NCBI GenBank assembly: GCA_026129685.1 | Contig: JAHCHO010000003.1 | Span: forward strand, 62,001-126,000 | From: Fimbriimonadaceae bacterium | GTDB lineage: Bacteria > Armatimonadota > Fimbriimonadia > Fimbriimonadales > Fimbriimonadaceae | DNA length: 64,000 nucleotides | Direction: 5' to 3' | In this document: positions 41,027 to 48,345 of the stretch, in pieces | How the letters are laid out: the number at the start of each line of letters is the position of its first letter | Position numbering within the stretch: position 1 is the stretch's first letter | Notes under the pieces: model-generated | Database searches by the model: none | What the model was told of the DNA's origin: nothing | The model's input: only the letters and a program-made list of their open reading frames with translations | Position numbers and translations under genes: made by a program

Positions 41027-42013
41027 TCATCCGTTCTTCTTCATGTACTCGAACAACTCGTCCAAGCGGCAGAAGGCGAGGCCGGTGACGGTGTCGGCGC
41101 AGCCGTAGTAGATCGTGATGCGGCCGCTCGGGGCGTCCGCCAAGGCGGCGCAGGGGAAGGTGACGTTCGGCACGTCGCCCGCGATCTCGTACAACTCGCG
41201 CGGGTTGATGAGGTAGGGCTTCAGCCGGTGGCGGACGATCCAGGGCTTTTCGAGGTCCAGGAGGACGGCGCCAAAGCTGTAGACGTACCCGTTGCAGCTG
41301 GTCAGGACGCCGTGGTGGAACAGCAACCACCCCTCGGTGGTCTCAATCGGGACCGGGCCGGCCCCGATCTTGGTGGACTCCCAGGGCTCGCGCGGACCCA
41401 TGACGTAGCGGTGGCGGCCCCAGTAGACCATGTCCTCGCTCTGGCTCAGGTAGATGTCGCCAAAGGCGGTGTGGCCGGTGTCGCTCGGGCGGCTGAGCAT
41501 CATGTAGCGGCCGTTGATCTTGCGCGGGAACAGCACCCCGTTGCGGTTGTAGGGCAAGAGGGCGTTTTCGAGCATGTGGAAGGTCTCGAAGTCGTCGGTG
41601 TAGCCGATGCCGATGGTGGGACCGTGGAAGCCGTTGCACCAGGTGACCCAGTAGCGGTCGTCGATTCGGCAGACGCGGGGATCGTAGGCGTAGCCGGGGG
41701 CCTCGACCTCCTCGTCGTCGCGAATCCATTGGATCGTCTCGTGCTCGATGTTCCAGTCGAAGCCGTTCTCGCTGCGGCCGGCGTGGAGGACCATCTGGCG
41801 GCGGATGCTGTCGCAACGAAAGACGCCCGCGAACTTGCCCCGGAAGGGGACAGCGGCGCTGTTGAAAATGCTGTTCGAGGTGGGGATGAGGTCGCGTGGG
41901 ATGATGGGGTTGCGCGAGTAGCGCCACATAGGGCCTTGGAGGGCCTTGGCGGGTTCGTCCTCCCAGGGGAGGTTCGGGAGAGGGTCGCCGACGATGCGAA
42001 TGGATGCGCTCAT
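41027..42013 (-). CDS. Glycoside phosphorylase/hydrolase, GH130
   Basis: A 328-residue protein of the five-bladed propeller family GH130, whose members phosphorolyse beta-mannosides (mannosylglucose, mannooligosaccharides, mannosyl-GlcNAc). Visible are NPIIPRDLIP, SNSIFNSAAVPF, EAPGYAYDPRVCRIDD with the catalytic Asp, WESTKIGAGPVPIETTEGWL and the phosphate-binding FHHGV, then YYGCADTVTGLAFC. The propeller is complete. AGGA lies upstream of the ATG at 42013 and TAAGCT may be the -10. The specific mannoside is not predicted. Confidence 0.92.
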   Translation of the reverse strand: MSASIRIVGDPLPNLPWEDEPAKALQGPMWRYSRNPIIPRDLIPTSNSIFNSAAVPFRGKFAGVFRCDSIRRQMVLHAGRSENGFDWNIEHETIQWIRDDEEVEAPGYAYDPRVCRIDDRYWVTWCNGFHGPTIGIGYTDDFETFHMLENALLPYNRNGVLFPRKINGRYMMLSRPSDTGHTAFGDIYLSQSEDMVYWGRHRYVMGPREPWESTKIGAGPVPIETTEGWLLFHHGVLTSCNGYVYSFGAVLLDLEKPWIVRHRLKPYLINPRELYEIAGDVPNVTFPCAALADAPSGRITIYYGCADTVTGLAFCRLDELFEYMKKNG

Positions 42014-42042
42014 GGTCGTGTTCCTGCGAGGTCCTTTCGAGC

Positions 42043-42708
42043 TTACCGCCCGGTTCGGCCCGCGTCGGGCGATGGGCCGATGGTCCCTGTTGGCGACAAG
42101 CCCTGGAGCGGGCGGGAGACCCAGCGGAGGCGGCCGCCGTCGGCGAATCGCCAGGGAATCTCGTCGCCCTTGCCTTTGGCGATGCCGATCCGGGTGCCGA
42201 CGAGGAGGGAGCCGGGAGGTTCACCCGGTTCAAGGCGCAGGGGAGAACGGGGATCGAGGAGGTCGAAGCCGTACTGCGTCTGGTCCAGGGCCAAGGCGGC
42301 GGCGAGTTTGCCGGGACCGTTGAGCAGGTCCTCGGGGCGGCGCGCCTTCGGCCTTCGCTCGGCCATGGCGTCCAGGCCATCGAGCGGTTCGGCGGCACGG
42401 AGGAGAACGGCGCATCCTCGGCCCTCCGGTTCGGCGGTCACGTTCAGCATCCAGTGGTTGCCGTAGGTGAAGTAAAGGTAGGCGAACCCGGGCGGGCCGA
42501 ACATGACGCGGTTGCGCGGGGTCGGGCCGCGAAAGGCGTGGCAACCCGGTTCGTCTTGCGCATACGCCTCGACCTCGACAAGACGGACTCGAAGGTCGTC
42601 GTGAACGAGGTCCCAACCCAAGAGGGCGGGGGCAGCGCGTTCGACGGGACCGGCGAGGAGTCGGCGGAGATCCACGGCGTTCAGGATGACACCACCGGGT
42701 CCCGCCAT
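42043..42708 (-). CDS. mpg: 3-methyladenine DNA glycosylase (AAG/Mpg family)
   Basis: A 221-residue base-excision repair enzyme that removes alkylated purines. Features: LLGWDLVHDDLRVRLVEVEAY with the catalytic Glu, DEPGCHAFRGPTPRNRVMFG, AYLYFTYGNHWMLNV and CAVLLRAAEPLDG, all hallmarks of the AAG fold, then LLNGPGKLAAAL. It ends 30 bases before the GH130 start and reads in the same direction. The start has no clear ribosome site and might be preceded by a few codons. Confidence 0.93.
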   Translation of the reverse strand: MAGPGGVILNAVDLRRLLAGPVERAAPALLGWDLVHDDLRVRLVEVEAYAQDEPGCHAFRGPTPRNRVMFGPPGFAYLYFTYGNHWMLNVTAEPEGRGCAVLLRAAEPLDGLDAMAERRPKARRPEDLLNGPGKLAAALALDQTQYGFDLLDPRSPLRLEPGEPPGSLLVGTRIGIAKGKGDEIPWRFADGGRLRWVSRPLQGLSPTGTIGPSPDAGRTGR

Positions 42709-42736
42709 TCTGAGCCTGCGAATCCCGAGGACGCCC

Positions 42737-42771
42737 GGATGACAGGGATCCTTCGTTCCTCAGGATGACAG
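42737..42771. repeat. Paired GGATGACAG repeats around a GGATCC-type stem
   Basis: GGATGACAG occurs at 42737-42745 and again at 42763-42771, with GGATCCTTCGTTCCTCA between them. In short, a unit of the type 'GATCCTTCGTTCCTCAGGATGACA', familiar from intergenic repeats of many bacteria. AGGATC with GGATCCT-like and CCTCAGG/ATCCTT parts can pair. Only one pair was found here. Confidence 0.5.
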
Positions 42772-42976
42772 CCCGGGGCACTCGATATTCCCCCAAAGTG
42801 GGGACTCGCCAGTATCGCTACCGGCCCGTAAGATGACGGACGTCCTCGATTCCGAACGCGGGTTCGGATCGAACCGAACAGACCAGGTACGGGGCGGCGC
42901 TTATGACCGGGCGTCGCCCTTCTTTTTCGCCTTCGGGACGCGACTTTGGGACGCCCCGGTTCCCGGCGCGTAGAGA

Positions 42977-42982
42977 TACACT
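42977..42982 (+). promoter_or_regulatory. -10-like TACACT before the OsmC gene
   Basis: TACACT, then GAGTCT, then the ATG at 42989; no ribosome site. Confidence 0.55.
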
Positions 42983-42988
42983 GAGTCT

Positions 42989-43444
42989 ATGGCATCCATC
43001 CACGAGTATCCGGTCGTCGTCGAGTGGCGCGGAGGGCGCGAGGGCGCGGGCACGGTGCGGACCGAGCGCACGGCGATCGGCGTTCCGCTGAGCGTGCCGC
43101 CCGAGTTCCACGGGCCGGGCGAGGGCACGAACCCGGAGGAGTTGATCACCGAGGCGATCGCGGCGTGCTACACGATTACGTTCGGCATTGTCGCAGTCAA
43201 CCGCAAGCTCCCCTATCTGGGCATCGAAACGCGGGCGGTCGGCAAGGTCGAGCAGAACGGCGCGAGCTTCGTCTACACCGAAGTGGTGATCACCCCCGTG
43301 ATTACATTGGACGTGGAAGCGACGGACGCACAGGTGGCTATGGCGGAAGAGATGGCGCACAAGGCGGACCACTACTGCATCGTGACGAACGCGGTACGGG
43401 ACAAGGTGAAGGTGATCGTCGAGCCGCGGATCAAGCGCGGCTAG
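42989..43444 (+). CDS. OsmC/Ohr family peroxidase
   Basis: A 151-residue OsmC-fold protein. The two catalytic cysteines are in ITEAIAACYTITF and in KADHYCIVTNAV, and the helical insertion between them has the usual pattern. These proteins reduce organic hydroperoxides with thiol donors. The N-terminus (IHEYPVVVEWRGGREGAGTV) and RxIGVP-type strand fit the OsmC branch more than Ohr. It is a single-gene unit with a likely leaderless start. Confidence 0.9.
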   Translation: MASIHEYPVVVEWRGGREGAGTVRTERTAIGVPLSVPPEFHGPGEGTNPEELITEAIAACYTITFGIVAVNRKLPYLGIETRAVGKVEQNGASFVYTEVVITPVITLDVEATDAQVAMAEEMAHKADHYCIVTNAVRDKVKVIVEPRIKRG

Positions 43445-43617
43445 GCGCGCAACTTGCCCTGCCGATTGCCTGAGCCGTCGAACACCGCATCCTCAGGACA
43501 GAGCCAAAGGCAGACGAGTACGGACCCCGAAGATCGGAGGCTCGGGCCCGAATCGAGAGCGACTCCGGCAGGAATGGGTCTTTTGTCCAGTCGTCCGCCG
43601 CCAAAGGAGAGGGGCCC

Positions 43618-43623
43618 TATACT
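43618..43623 (+). promoter_or_regulatory. TATACT element before the Cys-rich protein
   Basis: TATACT, then CAAGGC, then a GTG at 43630. The spacing supports the GTG as the real start of the exported Cys-rich protein. Confidence 0.55.
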
Positions 43624-43629
43624 CAAGGC

Positions 43630-44006
43630 GTGGTTTCGTCGCGATGGAAAGCGTTGATCGCTCTAAGTTGCCTTCCGCTTGGGGCGATACTTGTACTCGC
43701 CGCGAACGGAGGCAACTTCGATTCCGGGGGGGGTGTTGTCAGCCGGTAGACGCCTGTTGCTGGAACTGCTACAACCGCGCGCCCGGTCAGTGGGTGAAGC
43801 GTGCGGCAGAGGGTCACCTGATGTATGGCGGCGAATCCGGCTGCTATAGCACCCAGACGGTTTGTGCCGAACTCCGGGTCTACGGCAACTCGCAGTGCAC
43901 GGGGAGCTACACGATCGAGAGCTCCAACAGCCCGCCTCGGTGCGCCGACGCGTCGAACAACGTCTGTCACTACGATCCTGGCACCGACGGGTGTTGCGGC
44001 ACATAA
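43630..44006 (+). CDS. Secreted Cys-rich protein, split by a frameshift at a G8 run
   Basis: From the GTG at 43630 the frame encodes a signal peptide (VVSSRWKALIALSCLPLGAI and LVLAANGG) and NFDSGGGVVSR before a TAG at 43747. In another frame, open across the same place to a TAA at 44004-44006, lies a well-formed mature part: CCQPVDACCWNCYNRAPGQW, then GESGCYSTQTVCAEL, YGNSQCTGSY, CADASNNVCHY and DPGTDGCCGT, with about 12 cysteines. The two join at GGGGGGGG (43726-43733) by a -1 shift or one extra G. The coding half without the signal would have no export route, so a sequencing error, a true mutation or slippage must be involved. Function unknown. Confidence 0.6.
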
Positions 44007-44050
44007 ACCGTCTCTCTGGCGGGACCCACCTTCGATCTCTGAAGTCGGCC

Positions 44051-44689
44051 ATGGCGATGGTGTTGGCGGGGCCTACGATTCTGGTCGCCTGGAGCTGCAC
44101 GACGGCATGCTTGGCCCCGGACTCCTCACTGGCGTGCCTCTCAAACCTGAAAGCGATCGCAAAGGCGGCAAGTCTTTACGCAGTAGACCACGACGGGTAT
44201 GTGCCGAGCAGCGTCGTCGTTGGGGTGGAATGGCCGTCCGAGGGTCGGTCTATTGCGGGCCGTCCGGAGGAATGGATGCAATCCTTGTTGCCGTACGGCG
44301 GCCTGAAGGAAACCGCCTTCCGATGCCCCGCCTACGATCCAAGCACCATGCCGGCGGTGGGGGTCGGCAACGAGCCGCTCCCGCGCCTTTCCTACCGTCA
44401 GGGCGGGTTCTTGCACCCCTACCCCGGATTCCTGCGCCCATCCCTGAAGCCGAGCGATCTCGTGACGGCAGACCATGCCCTGCGCCTATCCATGGACATG
44501 ATCGAGAATCCGCGCAGCATGGCGTACGCGGAGGACGCCCTGTTTCAAACCGTTCGGAACGGGGCGAAGCGAATGGAGACGAGTCACGGCGGCTACATTG
44601 GCCGCGCGTTTTTCGACGGGCACGTCGCGATGGCGCCAAGACTCGATTCTTATGCAGCCGATCCCGATTGGCGCAAAGGCGGCTCATAG
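44051..44689 (+). CDS. Pilin-head-like protein without prepilin signal
   Basis: A 212-residue protein starting MAMVLAGPTILVAWSCTTAC, a hydrophobic stretch ending in cysteines, not a prepilin leader (no GFTLxE). It then reads SNLKAIAKAASLYAVDHDGY, the same motif as in the prepilin (SNSKQIILAALMYSADYDD), then VEWPSEGRSIAGRPEEWMQS, FRCPAYDPS, and near the end YIGRAFFDGHVAMAP. So it looks like the head of a DUF1559-type pseudopilin with a different N-terminal anchor. It follows the Cys-rich gene by 44 bases and may be in one operon. It overlaps the convergent cyclodeaminase gene by 40 bases. Confidence 0.7.
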   Translation: MAMVLAGPTILVAWSCTTACLAPDSSLACLSNLKAIAKAASLYAVDHDGYVPSSVVVGVEWPSEGRSIAGRPEEWMQSLLPYGGLKETAFRCPAYDPSTMPAVGVGNEPLPRLSYRQGGFLHPYPGFLRPSLKPSDLVTADHALRLSMDMIENPRSMAYAEDALFQTVRNGAKRMETSHGGYIGRAFFDGHVAMAPRLDSYAADPDWRKGGS

Positions 44690-45921
44690 CTTAGTTCGGC
44701 CCGGCTCACCAGTTGCGCCACCAGTTCTTTGAGAAAGAACTCGCAATCGGTAACCAGACCGATCGCTTGGTGGGTGCCCCGGTCGGTCAGTTTGATGACG
44801 GTGTCCGCGTCGCTGTCCACGCAATAGGTCTTCACCGCCGCCGGTAGGCAGTTACCCGTCGCCACGCTGTGGAGGGTGGTGGCGACCATGATCGCGACCC
44901 CGACCCCCGGAACGTGCGCGCGCATCGCGTCCTGGGCGACGACGCAGTCGGTGATCACGTCGGGGAGTGGGCCGTCGTCTCGGATCGAGCCGCAAAGCAC
45001 GAAAGCGATGGGTTTCGTGACGCAGGCGTGCATCACCCCTTTCGTGACGAGTCCCTCCGCGACCGCGTTCGCGATCGAACCCGCCCGGCGAACCCGGTTG
45101 ATGGCGCGAAGGTGGTGGGTGTGCCCGTGGGGGATCGGGCGGCCGCCGGCGAGGTCCACGCCAAGAGAGGTGCCCATCATCGCGGCCTCGATGTCGTGGG
45201 CGGCGAGGGCGTTGCCCGCGAACAGCACGTCCACCCAGCCTTCGCGGATCAGGCGTTCGAGCAGCCACGCGCTCCCGCTGTGCACGATGGCCGGGCCGCC
45301 GACGAACAGGACGCGCTTCCCTTCCGCCTTCGCCTTGCGCATCGCGTCGGCGCAGTGGGCGATCATGCGGGACTTGGGACGTTCGCTGCTCACGTCGTTC
45401 GACATGAACCGGAACTCTTCTTCGTCCTGGGTTTCGACCTCTTCGGGGATGACGCGGACCCCCGCCACGCCCACGACGAACCGGTCGCCCGGTCGGACCC
45501 GGTGCATCGGGGTGCCGACGGCGCGCCAGCGACCCTCTTCTCGCCAAACCCGGACGCCAACATCCATCTCCGGGCTTTCGACGGGAACCCACCGGCCGTC
45601 GAGTCGGACCAGGGTGCTGAAGTTGGTGGTCGAGTAGAACCCCTCCGGCAGCACGCCGGCGCGATCGGCTTCGGCGAGTTGGGCGTCTTCGACGGCGAAC
45701 TCCGCGCCGTAGGGTCTCAGGGCGTCCAGCGCGGCCTTCAGCGTTGGGTCGTCGGGAGCGGTGAGGTCGAGTTCGATCAGGCTGGGTTCGTTGGTGGCCT
45801 CGCCCACCACGAATCGGCGGATGCGGAACTGGACGCCGTGGCCATCGAGGAGAGACAGCACTTTGCCGAGGGTGTTCTCGTCCAGCAGGTGGCCTTCGAT
45901 GGAGAGACGCTCGGTGACCAT
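44650..45921 (-). CDS. TIGR00300/LOR-SDH family, archaeal-type ornithine cyclodeaminase homologue
   Basis: A 423-residue protein. Residues 1-100 resemble the LOR/SDH N-terminal domain (ERLSIEGHLLDENTLGKVLS and FVVGEATNEPSLIELDL); residues 180-423 are the Rossmann-like part with LFVGGPAIVHSGSAWLLE, VDVLFAGNALAAHDIEAAMM, GTSLGVDLAGGRPIPHGHTH and HLRAINRVRRAGSI, then VTDCEFFLKELV. This is the TIGR00300 family; a homologous domain forms the C-terminal half of cyanobacterial ArgZ/AgrE and archaeal members convert ornithine to proline. That activity is likely but inferred here. TACACT ends 6 bases before the ATG. Confidence 0.85.
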   Translation of the reverse strand: MVTERLSIEGHLLDENTLGKVLSLLDGHGVQFRIRRFVVGEATNEPSLIELDLTAPDDPTLKAALDALRPYGAEFAVEDAQLAEADRAGVLPEGFYSTTNFSTLVRLDGRWVPVESPEMDVGVRVWREEGRWRAVGTPMHRVRPGDRFVVGVAGVRVIPEEVETQDEEEFRFMSNDVSSERPKSRMIAHCADAMRKAKAEGKRVLFVGGPAIVHSGSAWLLERLIREGWVDVLFAGNALAAHDIEAAMMGTSLGVDLAGGRPIPHGHTHHLRAINRVRRAGSIANAVAEGLVTKGVMHACVTKPIAFVLCGSIRDDGPLPDVITDCVVAQDAMRAHVPGVGVAIMVATTLHSVATGNCLPAAVKTYCVDSDADTVIKLTDRGTHQAIGLVTDCEFFLKELVAQLVSRAELSYEPPLRQSGSAA

Positions 45922-45927
45922 GGAGGG

Positions 45928-45933
45928 AGTGTA
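45928..45933 (-). promoter_or_regulatory. -10-like TACACT before the cyclodeaminase-like gene
   Basis: TACACT on the minus strand, then CCCTCC, then the ATG at 45921. It lies in the 37-base gap between two divergent genes. Confidence 0.55.
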
Positions 45934-45958
45934 CCGACGGGGAGGACGGCGCGGCACG

Positions 45959-47704
45959 ATGGGGAACCTAGTTGGGGTGTTGACCGCGTTTGGGTTCCTT
46001 CTCGCCGTCGTGACGGACTCGGTGGTCTTGCCGACCCCGAAAGCGGAGCGGCGAACGGGCGGCGAGTTCGTGTTCCGCGATGGACAGGCGCTCGCCGCGC
46101 CCGCCTCGCTGGGGGCGCAGGCGGGGGTGCTCGCCGACGACCTGAAGACGCTGACGGGCAAGCGGTTTGTTGCGAAGGAGGGGACGCGCGGGGCGATCGT
46201 GTTGCGGCTCGACCCACGGCTCGACGACGAGGAATATCGGTTACGGGTGGGCGGGACCGTGACGATCGAGGGCGGTTCGACGACGGGGGTGGCGTGGGGC
46301 TGCGTCAGCCTGTTGCAGTCCGTTGGCGAGGGTCGCGCCCCCAAACTCGAGATCACCGACCGACCGGACAAGCCGTACCGGGGGCTCATGGTGGACGTGG
46401 CGCGTCGGTACCACTCGATCCCGACCCTGGAACAGATGGTCGAGGTGTGTCGGTTCGCCAAGATTCGGTACCTGCAACTGCACCTGACCGACGACCAAGC
46501 GTTTAGTTTTCCCTCTCGCGCCTTCCCTTTGCTGACGCGGGAGACGCGGCACGGTGGCCCGGCCTACCGCCGGGCCGAACTGGAAGGGTTGGTGCGATTC
46601 GCGAAAGCGCGCGGGGTCACGATCGTGCCCGAAATCGAGATGCCCGGACACTGCGCCAGCCTGATCCGCGCGATGCCGGACCTGTTCACGATCAAGGGAA
46701 CTCAGCCGTACGAGCACCACGCCTCAATCAACTTCGCCGATCCGCGCGTCGTCGAGGCGATGACGACCCTGATCGGCGAGGTGTGCGACGTGTTCGGCGA
46801 CTCACCGTACGTCCATATTGGGGGCGATGAGGCGGATCTGGCGTTGGCCGACCAGAACGCGGAGTTTCGGGCGCGCTTCGCCGAAATGGGCCTGTCGGGC
46901 AAAGGGCAGCACGCCCTCTTCCGGCGGTTCCTGGCGCAGATGAACGAGGTCGTGAGGGCGCAGGGAAAGCGGACGATCGTATGGGAGGGGTTCGGAAGAG
47001 AGCCCGACTCGCCATTCAAGGTTCCGACTAACGTGTTAGTCATGGAGTTCGAGTCGGCCTACTACCTGCCTCAGGAACTTCTCGCGGACGGGTACACGTT
47101 GGTCAACACCGCTTGGACGCCCCTGTACATCGTGAACGACCACGTTTGGCCGGCGCGAAAGGTCTACGACTGGGACCTGGCGACCTTCGGCCGGTACGGC
47201 AAGGAGTACGCGGCGACAACCTGGTTTCGCGTGGATTCGACGGAGAGGGTCCTGGGAGCGCAGGCGTGCGCCTGGGAGCAACCCGAGCACCGGGTGTTCC
47301 AGTCCGCGCGGCGAGTGGCGGCGACGATGAGCGAGCGCGTGTGGAATCTGGAGCGCAGGGGCGACTACGAGAGGTTCGCGGCGCGGCTCGAGGCGTACGA
47401 GTCTCTCTTGGGTCGGCTGGCGCAGCCGGTACGCCTTACCGTCGAAGGTCTGGTCCAGACGGGCCCGGACGAGTTCGACAACCCCACGTTCGTCGGCGAG
47501 GCGCGACTGACCCTTTCCTCCCGGACAGCGGGCACCGTGCGCTACACCCTAGACGGCACGGTCCCGACGGTGGAGTCGGCGGAATACCGAAGCCCGATCC
47601 GTTTGACGGGCACGACGACGGTCCGGGCGGCGGTGGTCGGTCCCGACGGGAAGCGGAGCCGGTACGAGTCGGCGGCGACGCTCTACCAGCGACCAAGCGC
47701 TTAG
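45959..47704 (+). CDS. Secreted GH20 beta-hexosaminidase, second copy
   Basis: A 581-residue GH20 enzyme with a hydrophobic N-terminus (LVGVLTAFGFLLAVV) that acts as signal or anchor. The barrel has GLMVDVARRYHSI, RYLQLHLTDDQAFSF, TIVPEIEMPGHCASLIRAMP and the catalytic pair D290-E291 in YVHIGGDEADLAL; it ends in a chitobiase C-terminal domain (GTVRYTLDGTVPTVES). It is clearly different from the GH20 at 15058 in lacking the PA14-like module and in the shorter N-domain. The ATG at 45959 is chosen because upstream codons lie in the antisense of the divergent gene. Substrate probably beta-linked N-acetylglucosamine or -galactosamine. Confidence 0.92.
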   Translation: MGNLVGVLTAFGFLLAVVTDSVVLPTPKAERRTGGEFVFRDGQALAAPASLGAQAGVLADDLKTLTGKRFVAKEGTRGAIVLRLDPRLDDEEYRLRVGGTVTIEGGSTTGVAWGCVSLLQSVGEGRAPKLEITDRPDKPYRGLMVDVARRYHSIPTLEQMVEVCRFAKIRYLQLHLTDDQAFSFPSRAFPLLTRETRHGGPAYRRAELEGLVRFAKARGVTIVPEIEMPGHCASLIRAMPDLFTIKGTQPYEHHASINFADPRVVEAMTTLIGEVCDVFGDSPYVHIGGDEADLALADQNAEFRARFAEMGLSGKGQHALFRRFLAQMNEVVRAQGKRTIVWEGFGREPDSPFKVPTNVLVMEFESAYYLPQELLADGYTLVNTAWTPLYIVNDHVWPARKVYDWDLATFGRYGKEYAATTWFRVDSTERVLGAQACAWEQPEHRVFQSARRVAATMSERVWNLERRGDYERFAARLEAYESLLGRLAQPVRLTVEGLVQTGPDEFDNPTFVGEARLTLSSRTAGTVRYTLDGTVPTVESAEYRSPIRLTGTTTVRAAVVGPDGKRSRYESAATLYQRPSA

Positions 47705-47714
47705 TCGCCGGTCG

Positions 47715-48344
47715 TCAGACTAGATTGCGCACAAGGTCCACGCGCATGGTCACGAGATTGCCGGCGCCGATGACTTTGGCTTGGGGATCGAGACGCGTGA
47801 AGAAGCGAATCGAGGCGTCGTTGGTGGCGAGGATCGTGCAGTCGAAGGTCCGGATGCCGCGTTCGAGGGCGGCTTGGGCGAGACGTTCGAACAGGCGTAT
47901 CCCAAGGCCTCGGCGTTGCATGTGGTCGGCGACGGCGATCGCGATTTCGGCGCGCGTCGGGTCGATGGGGTCCCGGGTGAGGCGGGCGATTCCCGCGCCC
48001 TCGAAGGTGGACCCGCCGATCCTGGCGGCGCCGATCGCTAAGCGGTTCTCGTTGTCCAGTTCGGTCAGATATCGCAATTCTGACGGCGTGAAGCGTTTTT
48101 TCACAGTAAGGAATCTTTGGTAGACGGTTTGTGCCGACGCGGTGCGGAGCGCACGTTCCAGGATCGCCTTGTCCGAAGGTCGGATCAGGCGCATCGCGAT
48201 CCACGTCCCGTCCTCGAGACGGAACGTTTCGCGCCACCGTGGGTTGTAGACGCACGCGGGGCGCCGTCGTGGCCAAGCGGCGAGGATCAGACCGCCGAAG
48301 ACGCCCGCCCCGAGCATCACCCCCCATAGGAGACGGCGATCCAC
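47715..48344 (-). CDS. Membrane-anchored GNAT acetyltransferase
   Basis: A 209-residue protein. An N-terminal membrane segment (LLWGVMLGAGVFGGLILAAW) is followed by a GNAT fold: TWIAMRLIRPSDKAILERAL, LDNENRLAIGAARI, the acetyl-CoA loop ADHMQRRGLGIRLFERLAQ and GIRTFDCTILATNDASIRFF. The AMRLIRPSD start and VYQRFLTVKK region resemble the GNAT tail of acyl-CoA synthetase-type protein lysine acetyltransferases (Pat). Anchoring is unusual. It starts with a GTG one base after the aminotransferase stop, so the two are one operon. Its target is unknown. Confidence 0.8.
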   Translation of the reverse strand: MDRRLLWGVMLGAGVFGGLILAAWPRRRPACVYNPRWRETFRLEDGTWIAMRLIRPSDKAILERALRTASAQTVYQRFLTVKKRFTPSELRYLTELDNENRLAIGAARIGGSTFEGAGIARLTRDPIDPTRAEIAIAVADHMQRRGLGIRLFERLAQAALERGIRTFDCTILATNDASIRFFTRLDPQAKVIGAGNLVTMRVDLVRNLV

Positions 48345-48345
48345 G

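Noticed and set aside
42818-43372. Minus-strand frame of 184 codons over the OsmC gene
   Set aside because: It mirrors OsmC, whose two active cysteines are clear on the plus strand; the mirror frame has no domain.
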